The notes beneath the pieces were generated by a model. That model did not search any database. It was not told the origin of the DNA and saw nothing but the letters and a program-made list of their open reading frames with translations. A stretch of 19,520 nucleotides of DNA, from the NCBI GenBank assembly GCA_025093555.1, contig JAIWNF010000165.1:1-19520 (forward strand), read 5' to 3'. The DNA comes from Circinella umbellata (Eukaryota; Mucoromycota; Mucoromycetes; Mucorales; Lichtheimiaceae). Numbering within the stretch: position 1 is the first letter of the stretch; every line of letters begins with the position of its first letter. Positions 1 to 11,241 of the stretch are shown in pieces. Position numbers and translations under genes: made by a program.

Positions 1-1948
1 TTATTTTTGGCAGGTGGCTGTGGAGAAAGTCGTGATTTCTGTGTTTCTGGTACTGTTTTAGAACCAGATGTAGTCCATAGAAACGTCGATTCCCCAGTGT
101 ATGTAGTCATATCATCACTCGGAATTGGTTGTAATGGCGGGGGTCGTGACAATAATAGTGACACAGAAGTGTCATCCTCTTCCTCTTTGTTATCTTCTTC
201 ATACTGTGCCCCAGAAACTGTCAAATCAAGGGCCGTGTCACGTTCATTTGCATTTTCTATTTTACTTCGTAAAGTGATTTGCTGCCACAGTGCATCTTTC
301 AGTAATCGATCAGGGACTAAGGGTTGCCCTGTGAACGGATTTACATCCGAACGGATCGAGTCCAGTTGTTCAAAAGTCATGTGAATATAATGAATGGATT
401 GTGAAATGATTGCGTCGTACACTTCTAATTCCTGTTGAAGGGCATTCTCTATACTGTTTTTGTTTTTGTTAGAAGTGGTCGTTGACGTTTTCGATGTTGT
501 AGTATCAATTCGTGTTCTTGTTGTTTCTTCTTCCCCTTCCTCATTGATTGTAGCTGCTGATGATAGTATTGAACTTGAGTCACTTCTTTGCTGCTGATCA
601 AGTGGTTCAAAGTTGGACCGTTTATGAAGATCATCTGGTGAGGGTACCACCTCAATATCATCCATATAAGAATCCTGCTCAGTGTCACCATTTGACGACT
701 TCTGATCCTCCTCTTCATCTTCTTCTTGTTCTTCTTGTATTTCACAACCAAATATAGCATGTCGCATACCTAGGATTCGTGTAACAAGTTTATATCGATC
801 ATACTCACTTAATCCCCACGAAAAAGTTAAAAATAAATATAAGTTTGTTTTCCAATCTATCCATATCCGATCATAATAATAACACATTCAAAAAATATTA
901 GAAAATAATATCTTTACCTTGGTACCCAGAATGCATCACTTTCAATAATCTTTTCAATCCAATGTACAGGTAATTGAACTACAGTTTCCACTCTCATTGA
1001 ATATATTTCTCGACATAAATAAGTAAATGCGGCATTCAAAATACGATCACTTCCATAAACCATATATTCATCCGCAAAAATCAAATACTGTATCACATTT
1101 TCTTCATCCAATGTTTGTAAAATAAATTGTACACATAAATCCGCCATATCTTCCAGTTGGAAAAATGAACAAGTCGCTAATCTTTGTCGTACATTATTTC
1201 GATGAATGTCTGGCTCATACAGTTTTCCATATAATTGTGTCAAGACAAAATAAAAGGACTCGTCCGTAATAAATGGATTATCCTCGAAATGTAAAGTGAC
1301 GTTATCCGATGACGACTCTTGAAACCCGCCTTCTAATAATGAACTAAAATAAGGGTTTTGGTCCAAAATGATTCGATGCAGGTTGTACACTTTGCCCCAG
1401 GCTGGCACGTGGACGGAAATATCGCTTCCGACACCGTCAATAAGTCCACGGGTGAATATGTGTCGACATAACATGAGTGAGTGTAACTTCCAATCGTATT
1501 TTGTCCGCGCTTGTGATGTGGATGCTGTAGGTGATAGGTCGCGTAAGGGATTTAAATGTAAATCCGCAAGAGAACTATTGGGTGATGAACTTTTACTGCT
1601 ACTGTCATTATTGATTGACCATCTTTCACATTTAATTGCATTACGACGAAAACGCAGATTATTTTTATTATTAATAGGATCTGGTAGCACTTCTTCCTGT
1701 AGCTGTCGTCGTCGTTGCTGTTGATTATTATTATTAGTATTATCACGATGATGATCCGTAATAAAGTCAGTACTTTCGCTTAATAATTCTGGTGTAGATC
1801 CATTGGATGCGTTTGGTGATCTATCAGGTACGGATGGATAAAGTTGTCGTCGTGGTAATTCTGAAAGTACTCTTCGACCGCTACTTCTAGCCGTCGTGAT
1901 AATAGGGGTATTGCTGGATTTGCGTGAACTTGTCCTCATTAAGAGCAC
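1..1948 (-). CDS. BTB/POZ domain protein, partial (3' end beyond the window)
   Basis: Two exons, 1948-918 and 807-1, separated by a 110-nt intron (808-917). The reading frame is still open at the left edge, so the C-terminus is missing; about 612 residues are visible. Residues 1-145 are low complexity, rich in Ser, Asn and Gln. A BTB/POZ fold follows at about 160-250 (GSDISVHVPAWG, LHRIILDQNPYFSSLLEGGF), then a helical BACK-like part to about 343. Splicing joins VP to SEYDRYKLVTRIL. The second exon has an acidic Glu/Asp stretch and a conserved-looking block (SIHYIHMTFEQL, NPFTGQPLVPDRLLKDALW). Fungal proteins of this layout are known; the function of this group is not established to me. BTB domains dimerise and often recruit cullin-3, but no partner is shown here. 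The acceptor is AAG rather than YAG; the only nearby YAG acceptor (GATAG) leads to a stop. Methionine 1 is the longest start; Met4 is also possible. Divergent from ALG8, with 438 bp between the two starts. Confidence 0.85.
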
Positions 1949-2386
1949 AGTTGTTCAAAATTTAAAGATAAACAAGAAAAGGGGTATAATAGTTATAAAA
2001 AAAACTAATGAAAAAAAGTTAACTCTACATAATCAACTAATTTACATCATTGAAGAAAGTGTAACTTACATTCAATAAGTTCGATGTGAAACAGAACAGT
2101 GATATACTTCTTTATTTTACGTTATGTATATGTATATATATACGTTTGTATCTATATGAGAATAAAAAGAGGAAAAGAGCAAAAAAAAAGATGCTGACTT
2201 TTTATATGAATCGAAAGAAGGAAAAAAAAGAACGGAACTGTTCCTTCGACGTTTTGCATAGCTGTGTGCTGTTTGTAGTTAAATTGGACACCCGACCTGG
2301 CACTACAATGTTCGCGTCAGGGTTAATATATTGTTTCACCTTCATTAAACTTGCCACTCCTTTATTTATTTATTTTGTAAGACACG
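1949..2386. promoter_or_regulatory. Divergent intergenic region between the BTB gene and ALG8
   Basis: 438 bp between two start codons on opposite strands, so it must hold both promoters and both 5' leaders. It is AT-rich with A- and T-runs and a TATATATA stretch near 2131-2140. The short open frames here (for example 2086-2394) are Lys/Tyr-rich translations of AT-rich DNA and are not taken as genes. No specific factor site is recognisable. Confidence 0.4.
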
Positions 2387-4898
2387 ATGAGTAACTTACT
2401 CATCGGTAGTACCATCATTAAAATACTGTTGATTCCAGCATAGTAAGCAGATGAATTGTTATTATTATTGTCATCATATTTTATCTAGGGATATTACCTT
2501 TCGTTGATGTATGTTGTTATATATACATATATAACCATAAAGTAGATCAACAGACTTTGAAGTTCATCGTAACTGGTTAGCTATAACAAGCAGTTTACCT
2601 ATTTCAAAATGGTATATTGAGGTAAGAGAAAAATATATATATAATCATGCTATATATATGTGTGTGGGTGGGTGGGTGTGTAATAAGATTTTAATTTTTT
2701 TATATGATAAATATTATAGAATACATCAATATGGACACTTGATTATCCACCCTTCTTTGCATGGTTCGAAAAATTTTGGAGTTTATCTGCTCAATGGGTC
2801 GATCCCAATATGCTTGTAATAGATAATTTAGAATATGCTAGTTGGGAAACCATTGTTTTTCAACGGTTAACAGTAATTATTAGTGAACTTGTTTTGTATT
2901 GGTCGCTTAGAAGGTAAAAATATCTTTGAAACAATTATTAAATTGAAAACAAAAAATTTATTCATGCATAATATATTACATTAGATTCATTCGATATTTT
3001 GGAAATCAATATGTTAATTGGCTTATAGCAGCTTCGATTTTTCTTCATCCTGGCCTTTTGATTGTGGATCATATCCTTTTTTTTTCATAATACGTTGTGA
3101 TATATAGAAAATCAGTGTTTGTGTGTGAATCATACAGGAAAAACATTGTAATTGATGCATATTTTATCCTTAACTCACTTTTAACACACATGCATTTCCA
3201 GTATAATGGATTTCTTTATGGCATTCTAATTCTTTCTATTGTTGAAGCTAAGCGGGTAAATAAATATATCATTATTATAAGATCATCTGTGGGATATTCA
3301 CTAAATATATATATATATATATAATAGGGTCAATTATTATCATCCGGCATTTTATTTGCGGTATTATTGAATTTTAAGCATATTTATTTATATATGGCAC
3401 CCGCTTATTTTGTATATTTATTAAAAGCTTATTGTTTCACTTCTGGTAAGAATAATTTATTTGATTCATATCAGACTCAAATCTAAAATGGGGAAAATAT
3501 TTATGAATTTTTAGATCAATTATCATCTTTTTCGATACAACGATTCATTACTCTGGGAGGTTCAGTTATTGGTGTATTTGCACTCTCATTAGGTCCATTT
3601 ATACATCAATTACCAGCTCTCTTGAATCGACTGTTTCCATTTACACGTGGTCTCTGTCATGCGTATTGGGCACCCAATTTTTGGGCTCTCTATGCTGCTG
3701 CTGATCGATGTTTCATTTTTGGTATGAAATATATTTTTAGTGAAATTATTTATTATGAAAAAAAAAAGCTTACTATCAAAATCCAGTTGGTAGACGCCTT
3801 GGATGGTCAATGAATGAAGCAGCACTCGGTTCAATGACTCGTGGATATGTTGGTGATACACGATTTGCTGTTTTACCTGATATACAAGCTTCGCATACTA
3901 TGATTTTAACTTTAATTGCTCAATTGGTACAAAAAATAAAAGAACGGAGGGGGTGGCAAACTAACAAACAAATAAACCCTACGATAGAAAAAGTAGGCCG
4001 AGAAGGAATTAATATATTATTGGTGATTAACATCGGGTTTTTTTTTTTGTTTGTTTGTATGTTATCATTATGTAATATAGGCTGTTCTTCAATTATTATG
4101 GCGAAAACCAACATTTGATAACTTCTTATCATCATTGACATTATGTGGTTTTGCCTCATTTTTATTTGGTTGGCATGTACATGAAAAGGCAATCTTGATC
4201 GTATTAATTCCATACAGGTAAATTATAATCATATATATACGGTTGAAAACGATATTAATAGTGATAATACTAATATTCTTATAATAATGTGTTACGGATA
4301 TAAAAAAAATAGTTTGATGGCAGCCAATAATAAACTTCATTTGAGAGCATTTGTGATGTTGAGTGCTGCAGGGATCTATTCATTATATCCCCTTCTGTTT
4401 CATACTGCGGGTAAATAATATAAGAACTTGGATTAAAAGAAGGGGAGGGACACCCAGACATTGGATTACTTATTACATGGATGACACTAATTCCATATTT
4501 CTTATATCATATTACATAGAAACACCAATCAAACTAACATTTACTTTATTATGGGCATTGATTATCGTACCCGGATTGGCTTTTACTATGAAAACGTAAG
4601 TTAAAATGAAATATGTTTAACATAAACTTGTCATCGTGATTGCATCTCGGAGAATATTTTTAATTTTAACCTTTTTTTTGCCACCTAAATAACTAGATCT
4701 GTCAAATCTATATTACATCCTATTGAGATATTATATCTTTTAGGATTAATTATATTACAATTATATTCAAGTGTTATTCATGAACTTGTGTTTGGGGGTT
4801 TTGAGTTTTTACCATTGTTACTGACAAGCGTTTATTGCGGCGTAGGGGTCATGTACGGGTACTTGTTAGCCATGATCAACGTATGTTTCACTTGTTAA
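2387..4898 (+). CDS. ALG8: Dolichyl pyrophosphate Glc1Man9GlcNAc2 alpha-1,3-glucosyltransferase
   Basis: Predicted to add the second glucose, from dolichyl-phosphate-glucose, to the lipid-linked N-glycan precursor in the ER lumen (GT57, ALG6/ALG8 family). Exons: 2387-2442, 2543-2621, 2720-2913, 2985-3070, 3188-3255, 3328-3445, 3515-3721, 3787-3926, 4081-4217, 4313-4410, 4520-4595, 4697-4898; 1,461 nt, 486 aa, all phases consistent. Landmarks: [16 protein letters not shown] (19-33) in the first lumenal loop, whose Asp23 matches the proposed catalytic base in Alg6; [13 protein letters not shown] (about 50-62), which separates ALG8 from ALG6; [11 protein letters not shown] (137-147); [36 protein letters not shown] (239-260); [10 protein letters not shown] (345-354). 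Many hydrophobic membrane segments. It is a little shorter than animal ALG8 (about 526 aa) because the N-terminus is short. Eleven introns; ten are GT-AG and intron 4 is AT-AC. The last exon reads through a GTATGT to a TAA; an alternative extra 3' exon cannot be excluded, but the length fits. Confidence 0.95.
3071..3187 (+). other. AT-AC intron with U12-type signals (ALG8 intron 4)
   Basis: A 117-nt intron that begins ATATCCTTTT, the U12-class AT-AC donor, and ends TTAACAC. A near-perfect U12 branch element, ATCCTTAAC, lies at 3166-3174 against the consensus TTCCTTAAC. Its two adenines (3172-3173) are 14-15 nt from the intron end, inside the usual short U12 window. Splicing C|AC restores the conserved ALG8 block [11 protein letters not shown] in frame. 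No GT-AG choice does so: the obvious one, GTTGTG to TTCCAG, brings in a stop and loses HFQ. Confidence 0.88.
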
Positions 4899-5158
4899 AT
4901 CAAATAAAACATGGGATAATTGATTTCCTTCTTCATCGTTTTTTTTTATCCTAAATGGATAACAAAATATTAGTGGCGAATTAACCCCCCGGCTCTTTCC
5001 CCCCATTATCGACTTTTTTTTTTTTTGTATTTGGTTCCATATTCCATCTATTTCTCTTCTTGTTCTTTTATTTAAATATAATTTTTTCTGATATACAAAA
5101 CATACAACGAACAACATAAAACATCACATAATCCATCAATAAATAAATTGAAAAAAGA
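4899..5158 (+). promoter_or_regulatory. Promoter region of the sugar transporter, with a CreA/Mig1-like site
   Basis: 260 bp between the ALG8 stop and the transporter start; it also carries the ALG8 3' end. In an otherwise AT-rich stretch, two C-rich patches stand out at 4985-4993 and 4999-5004. The minus strand of 4987-4992 reads CCGGGG, which fits the SYGGRG consensus of fungal CreA/Mig1 carbon-catabolite repressors, about 167 bp before the ATG. A six-base match can be chance; it is noted because the gene encodes a sugar transporter. Confidence 0.3.
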
Positions 5159-5415
5159 ATGGATTCACGACAACTCCGGATGCCGGGGTACATGCTATAT
5201 TGTGTCCTTGTAGCAACCTTGGGATCATTTACTAATGGTTGGACTATTGGTTCGCCAAACGTACCAGGTGAAATTACCCATAATTGCCCTAATGGCAATG
5301 CTCACATACATGATCCACGACTACCAGATTGTTTACCTATGGATACAACGCTCTGGTAAAATAAATGCATAAGCAGTATAATTAATTGAATCCGAAGAAC
5401 ATATCCATCTACCAT

Positions 5416-5463
<48 letters not shown>

Positions 5464-7181
5464 GCAGGGACACACATTGAAGAGCAAAAGAGTAATAATA
5501 ATTAATTCATTGATACATTTTATATTATATCTTTAGGGGTTTTGCTGTATCATCATTTTGTGTAGGTGCATTAATAGCTGGTTTTTTTGGCGGTTCATTA
5601 CAAACAAAACTAGGCCGTAAATTATCGATTCGCGTCAACACGATCCCATGGATTATTGGTGGTATTTTGATGGGCTCTGCTGTGGATAATGCTCAGTTCA
5701 TTATTGGACGTCTCATTGCTGGTTTTTCTTGTGGATTTGGATCTGTTTGTATACCAACTTATATTGGTGAAACGTCTACAATTCGAGCTCGTGGTGCAAT
5801 GGGAACATGTCATCAGTAAGTGTATTAGTCAAATTTTATAAGTTATATATTTCCTGAAAAGAAAGACTAATTGCGAACTCACAAAATAATAATAATTTAG
5901 ATTTCTTATTGTAATTGGTATTCTGCTTGCCTCCGTAATTGGTTTACCTACAGCTAATGTACCATGGTGGCGCCTGAATTATGCAATTGTTGGTATTCCT
6001 GCAATTATTCAATTTTTTTTATCTTTTACTATTGTCGAATCACCACGTTGGCTCATATCTCAAAATCGTATCGACGAAGCACGCCATGCTCTTGCACGTT
6101 TACGTGGTAAACGCGCCAATATTGAAGGAGAGTTCTATGAAATTGTAGAAGCTCAATTAGGCACTGCAGCTGCTTCTTCTGTTGTTCATAACTCAAGCGC
6201 TGCTGCCATGACAACAAAGCAAAATAATGGTGGTATTACTCAAGGAGCACAGAGAGAACATGATGAAGAAGATGCTTTACATCCAGGCGGCCTTAATGAT
6301 GTAGATGGGGTGAGTCCTACATCGGAAGAAATGACTGATCATGTCACTCATCAGGAAGCACTTAATATCTTTCAAGTATTCAAGGATCCTTTGATTCGTC
6401 ATATTACATGTTTGGTGTTGTTTTTGCACTTTACACAACAATGGATCGGTATGAATGCTGTCATCTTTTACTCCACCATTATTTTTAACGAAGCCTTTGA
6501 TCAGAGCATGTCCCAGTATATGACCATTGCTACTATGGGAGTAAATTTCGTTGCTACGTTATTTTCTGTCCTATTGATTGATCGTATGGGTCGTCGTCCA
6601 TTATTGCTTTTGGCAGAATTTGGATGTACAATTTTTTCCATGTTATTGGTGATTGGATACAGATTCAATATTCCTGCATTACTTGTCGTTTCCGTGTTCC
6701 TTTACGTCGCATCATTTGCTATTGGTATTGGCCCGATTCCTTGGGTAAGATATCATTTCAATATATTTGATGCTGCTGTTGTTATATATAGAATATATTA
6801 TTCATATGTGTATATTTTTATTTTTATTATTATTAGATGATTACATCCGAGCTATCACCTACTTATGCTAATTCATCTATGAGTGGATTGGCTACAGCCA
6901 TGAATTGGTCAATGAATTTTGTTATTGGTTTGGTGTTTCCACTTATTTTCCAAAGAATTGCAGGATATACATTCTGCATCTTTATTGGCGTGGGTATTGT
7001 TGCCATGATTGTTACATATACCTTGCTTCCGGAAACCAAGAACCGTTCCATTGAAACTATCTTTAGAAATATGAATAAAAGTAAACGAAGTCGTTTAGCG
7101 CCAGAACATCTAGCTACAGGTCCCCAAATTGAAGAACCTAAACGAGATCCTGTTACCCAACAATTAGAACATGGTTCTTAG
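5159..7181 (+). CDS. Sugar (glucose-type) transporter, major facilitator superfamily
   Basis: Predicted plasma-membrane or vacuolar hexose carrier of the sugar-porter family with 12 transmembrane segments. Exons: 5159-5355, 5537-5815, 5901-6744, 6837-7181; 1,665 nt, 554 aa, phases consistent. Signatures in order: first-helix loop NGWTIGSPNVP (27-37 region), motif A GGSLQTKLGRK (84-94), GRLIAGFSCGFGS with PTYIGE and RARG (123-152), VESPRWL (204-210), QQWIGMNAVIFYS (338-350), DRMGRR (386-391), GPIPWMITSELSP (436-448), PETKNRSIE (505-513). The central cytoplasmic loop between helices 6 and 7 (about 211-315) is longer than usual and rich in Ala, Asn and acidic residues; this is the main oddity. 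The fold and class are clear. The substrate is an inference from QQ..G.N and GPIPW, which are typical of GLUT/hexose carriers. A CA/TA microsatellite fills much of intron 1. Confidence 0.93.
5416..5462. repeat. Compound (AC)n(AT)n microsatellite in transporter intron 1
   Basis: About eight AC units followed by about fifteen AT units. It lies inside the first intron (5356-5536), upstream of the used acceptor at 5536. The CAG just after it (5465-5467) would be an acceptor leading quickly to a stop, so it is probably skipped. Confidence 0.9.
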
Positions 7182-7438
7182 AAAGAATTTCTCTGGTCTT
7201 TCATTGTACATATGTATATAGATTGCTCCTTTCTCTTACTCTCTTTCCCTTTAGAAACATATATTTCAACAATAAAAAAAATATACATTATTACTATTAT
7301 TATTATTATTATATATTTTGTTTATATACAGCTTTCATAATAGTATACTTTATTTTTTTTTCCCTTTGGATGAAAGAGAAATGATATTAAATATACAAAT
7401 CATAATATTTGATACTACTTGTTACCGTTTTTTTTCTA
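7182..7438. terminator. Convergent 3' region of the transporter and CDC37
   Basis: 257 bp between two stop codons facing each other. AATAAA near 7271 on the plus strand and TTTATT near 7350 (AATAAA on the minus strand) are candidate poly(A) signals. An imperfect ATT trinucleotide run lies at about 7289-7312. No gene is seen. Confidence 0.45.
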
Positions 7439-8993
7439 TTACTCTTGTTGCTGTTGTTGAGTTTCATCAATGACTTGTTCACCAACATCAAGGAAACCAT
7501 ATTGCGAACAGACTTGTACCAATGTTTCGGCATCATCCACTGACATCTGTTCCAACACCTTGTTTAAGTTATCCAATTCACCAGTTTTCAATGCATCACG
7601 GAAAGTCTCTGGTAAGGCTTGAAATACTTTATATGCCTCTTCTTCTTTGGGATCAGGCATACGAATGGTTATAGGCGATCCATCTTGTGCTGCCTGAAGT
7701 TGAATGGTTTCAACTTGGTCATTGGATCGTTCCGCAATAATCTCGGCACAACGTGTCTTGATTCGATCATATGTACCATCAGCATCTTTGAAAAACATAT
7801 TGCGCGCTTGTGGATCATTTGTACACATTCTGATTATATATACATAAGTGTATACAAAAATTAGCATTTTATAATGTGTATTGTAGCTAAAGTCTCTCTC
7901 TCACATCTCTCTTCTCTTTCCGCTATTTGCAGCTTACTTTGTAAAAAATGTATTAACACCATCACGCCCAAGTTGTCCACAGTATTGTAATGTTAATGCT
8001 TGAATAACACAGTTACGAGCATAATCTTCCTTGCCTTGAATTTGAGATGTAAATGCTTCTGCAAGAATTTGATCTGAAATGGTCTCATTAACGATCTCTG
8101 GATATCGTTTAACGTGTTTTAAACTTGCTTCAAATCCTTTCAATTTAGCAAATTCTGCTGCTTCTTTGGATAATTCAATATCCTTTTCATCTCCACTATC
8201 ACTATCCTCTTCTACTGTTGCTTCTGTTGACTTATCATCTGAAATTGACTATATATATATGTATGTATTCCCTTTTGTTAATATACCTTGCATAATCTAT
8301 CAAGGTTTGTTCATTCTCCCCAACCCACTTTATACATTTTTGAATAGTATTAGTAAAAAGACATACCAGATTCTTCATTTGTGCGTTTGGATTCAATGTT
8401 TCAACCACTTTTTCCTTCTTTTTTTCTTTTGGTTTAGAAGATGATGAACTTGTATTAAGTATCGTACGATTGGCGGTCTCTCTAAACATGTTTTCCGATG
8501 TCATTTTCTTATTTTGTTCTTTACGTAAACGTTCTAATTCCTTTTCTGACTTTTCCAACACAACACCAGCTTTTTGTTGCAATGTTTTAATAGCTTCTAA
8601 TAAGTCTTCCTTGTTATTCTTTTTGATAATATCAGTCAATGCTGTATCCAAGATGAGTGGAGGTGTATTGGGTTTCGTTGCCGAGTCAACTGCTACAATA
8701 TGTCGACCGTGTTTCTGAGCAAGTGCTTGAAATTCTTTTAATTTCTCCAAAGTGGGTTCAACACCATACTTTTCTAGAAAGGAGGAAAAAGGCTCCATTT
8801 GTTGTAAAATCCATTTTTCCAAAGGAATAAATTGTTCGAGTTGTTCAATTTGTGCTTTACGTTCAGCACGTTCACGATGAATAGCTTCTCGTTTCCATTT
8901 AATCATTGATTTTTTATCCACATTAGGATGGCATTCAATATCAGAATCATCCGATAATTCGAGATTATCCCACTTGCTATAGTCTAAGGGCAT
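7439..8993 (-). CDS. CDC37: Hsp90 co-chaperone Cdc37
   Basis: Cytosolic kinase-targeting co-chaperone that loads client protein kinases onto Hsp90. Exons on the minus strand: 8993-8367, 8248-7938, 7829-7439; introns 8249-8366 and 7830-7937, both GT-AG; 1,329 nt, 442 aa, within the fungal size range. The N-terminus MPLDYSKWDNLELSDDSD followed by HPNVD is the family signature; Ser14 in LELSDDSD aligns with the CK2-phosphorylated Ser13 of animal Cdc37, needed for kinase binding. Residues about 35-75 and 130-185 are charged coiled coil (RERAERKAQIEQLE, KSEKELERLRKEQNKK). A Ser/Lys-rich linker with an acidic patch (EEDSDSGDEKD, about 220-235) leads to the central Hsp90-binding domain (about 245-370, including CVIQALTLQYCGQLGRDG and ARNMFFKD) and a helical C-terminal domain ending in a Gln-rich tail. 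The start is fixed by the conserved N-terminus. Confidence 0.96.
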
Positions 8994-9331
8994 TTTTTTG
9001 TTTGTTATTGTTATTTGTTAATTGCTTAAAAGTAAGGAGAAAAAAAAAAGAGATGAGTGGAAAGTTAAAAAAGAAAGAAAATATAAGGCGTGTGTCGGAG
9101 GAGAAGTAACGAGGAATTTCCAGCAATTTCTTTTTTGAGAGGGTTCTATTGCATTAATGACTTTAAAATCAAATTTTTGTATACATTTTAATCAATAATG
9201 CTAATAAAAATGGGGGGTGAGAGTATGTAAGTTGAGCTGCTGTTTATAGGAATCTAATTCTGTGTATCAAAGAGGATATATATTTTAAAGACTTGCTATA
9301 TAATTATGATTCTTTTCTCCCTTCTTTCTTA
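8994..9331 (-). promoter_or_regulatory. CDC37 upstream region and F-box gene 3' boundary
   Basis: 338 bp without a gene. It should contain the CDC37 5' leader and promoter; immediately upstream of its ATG the minus strand is A/C-rich with many AAC and ACAA repeats. I looked for a heat-shock element because CDC37 is a chaperone. GGAATTTCC near 9113-9121 has the wrong spacing for nGAAnnTTCn, so none is claimed. Confidence 0.3.
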
Positions 9332-11201
9332 TCAAGAACGTTCATAAGTGAGATTTGACACTCGCCCAAAGATTCTAACAACACCAGAAATACCAGCGTC
9401 AAGTTCTGGTATTCCTTCTGAATATTCCCACTCACTAGCAACTTGATCTATTTTCGCAAGAAGTTGTTTTATTTGACAATCAGTTCGGAGAGTCAATCCG
9501 TCGCTCAGTATCTCTAGAAATTCGCCCGATAAAAAAAATATATCCAATCTTTTCATTTTTTTCTTGTTATTTTTAATCTTTTCTTGTTTAGCTTCCAAAA
9601 ATCGTAAAATATCAGTACATCCATCCATAGTAGATGGAATTGCACCCAAGTTTAACTCTTCCAAATGTTCAATAAATCCATTTTCTTCAGAAGCTAAGAT
9701 TTCCAAAACACCTTCAGTGATCGGTATGGATACCCATGTTCTAATTGCAAGTGATCGTAAATGAACTTTTCTCTTCTTTTCTCCTATCTGCCGAAGAAAT
9801 TGTAATAACCCTTCCCCTCTTACGTTTTCGCAATGATATAATACCAGTTCTTTCAAACAATTCAAGTTGAAAGCAATCGCTTCCAATACGCTCCCGTCAA
9901 CAGACTTCAAACAAAAAATTGTGAGATGAGTCAGGTTAGGCATCGTATTGGGTTGAAACAAAGTACATAGCGTGGATGAGTTTGCAACAGTGACATCATC
10001 GTTATAATTAATAAGTTGAAGAGCTTTTAACGATGGCATAGGGGATGAAGCAAGTTGTGTAAGTGTGATTTCACAAATCATCTCTGGTCCTCCAAGATCT
10101 AAAGTCACTAGCTGAGATCGGTTGATGTCGAGCAATGATAATATCATCATTTGTACTGCTTCATTGAAAAGTATGTAATTATTGTATCCACGAAGATAAA
10201 AATGTTGTAATCCTTTTCGGTCCTGATGATCATGTTCTTTCTCTGTAGCTATTGTTGTTATTGACGATGATATTGGTGGAATTCCTTCATCATATTCAAA
10301 TTCTTGACGTAAAACAAGTGTCGTAAGATCAGGACAATATTCTTTTATCCAAATCGGGATATTAGAGCATGTCGCCCACAAATGATCCACATTAACTGTC
10401 AAAGATTGTAATTTTGGTGCAGCTCGTAAAAAAGCAAGTAGATTTAATTCGTAAAAATTATCAGAGTTTGAAAAGTCAAGTTCGAGGTCGGTTAAATGAT
10501 GACATATTTTTGTTTTTAGATCAGGTTTCCAATCATCATCCATGTATATACATCCTTGAAAATTAAGCTTAATAAGATTCGGACATGATATTAATAATGT
10601 GTCAGGGCGAACATTGGCTTCATGTTCATCGAGGCCTTCAATTGTAATATATTTTAATGATTCACCACATGTATCCACCAAAGTTTCTAAATTTGTAGTT
10701 GTAAAATATTCGACATTCAGATCCACTAAGATTGTGTTTTTTTTATGTATAAAAAATAAAGGTAAGAATTCTGTTTCTGTTTTTTTTTCTTGGTAGCTTA
10801 ATAATAAACCCGGGGAACACCATATAGTATTTTTCTTTTTGATCTTATCCCGTTCTCTACTCCAAATACTCACATGTACTAATAGCATAAAATCCATAGG
10901 TTTTGATAAACGCAACAATCTTGAATATCTGCCATACATCATCCGTAGTTATACATATCTTTTTCGCTGAACTTTTGTTGATATAGGGTATATAAGGAAT
11001 TATGTCAGGTACAATGGAATGACCATGATCATTAGTAGATAAACATTTCCAATGAGGTTGCCAATTTAGTAATAAAGATCGCCAAGAACAAGACACACTA
11101 GCAAATATCCAACGTTCACCTGTAGACAAATATTGAAAAATTTCATCTAGAACTTCTTGAGGTAAAGTCGAAAGAATATCGACATGGGTAGTATTTGACA
11201 T
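9332..11201 (-). CDS. F-box/leucine-rich-repeat protein
   Basis: Probable substrate adaptor of an SCF (Skp1-cullin-F-box) ubiquitin ligase. Two exons, 11201-10874 and 10725-9332, with a 148-nt GT-AG intron (GTGAGT donor, CTTAG acceptor); 1,722 nt, 573 aa. Residues about 8-50 form the F-box (LPQEVLDEIFQYLSTGERW, then FASVSCSWRSLLL). From about residue 110 to 570 the chain shows irregular leucine-rich repeats (LVDLNVEYF-like, LTDLELDF, LTTLVLRQEF, LVTLDLGG, LKALQLINY, LTHLTIF, LKELVLYHCENVRGEGL, LEELNLG), as in fungal F-box/LRR proteins. The intron was placed because the F-box frame and the LRR frame differ; the chosen sites keep the frame and join AIST to LDLNVEYF. The target protein cannot be told from sequence. 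The start codon lies 17 bp from the end of an inverted-repeat element, so its promoter probably lies inside that element. Confidence 0.88.
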
Positions 11202-11219
11202 TTATTTTAATAGTGTTAA

Positions 11220-11241
11220 GGTGCATCCTAACTTAAACCGT
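11220..11241 (+). repeat. Left terminal inverted repeat
   Basis: 22-bp end of the 753-bp element; it pairs with 11949-11970 with two mismatches. Confidence 0.75.

Noticed and set aside
2086..2394. 102-codon frame overlapping the ALG8 start.
   Set aside because: Lys/Tyr-rich, low complexity and in a different frame from ALG8 exon 1; it reads as promoter DNA.
9100..9125. Heat-shock element upstream of CDC37.
   Set aside because: GGAATTTCC has one base too few between the GAA and TTC blocks, and no third block follows in register.
10726..10873. Continuous F-box reading without an intron.
   Set aside because: The F-box frame stops at 10857 and the LRR frame is different; GTGAGT to CTTAG joins them cleanly, so a frameshift is not needed.
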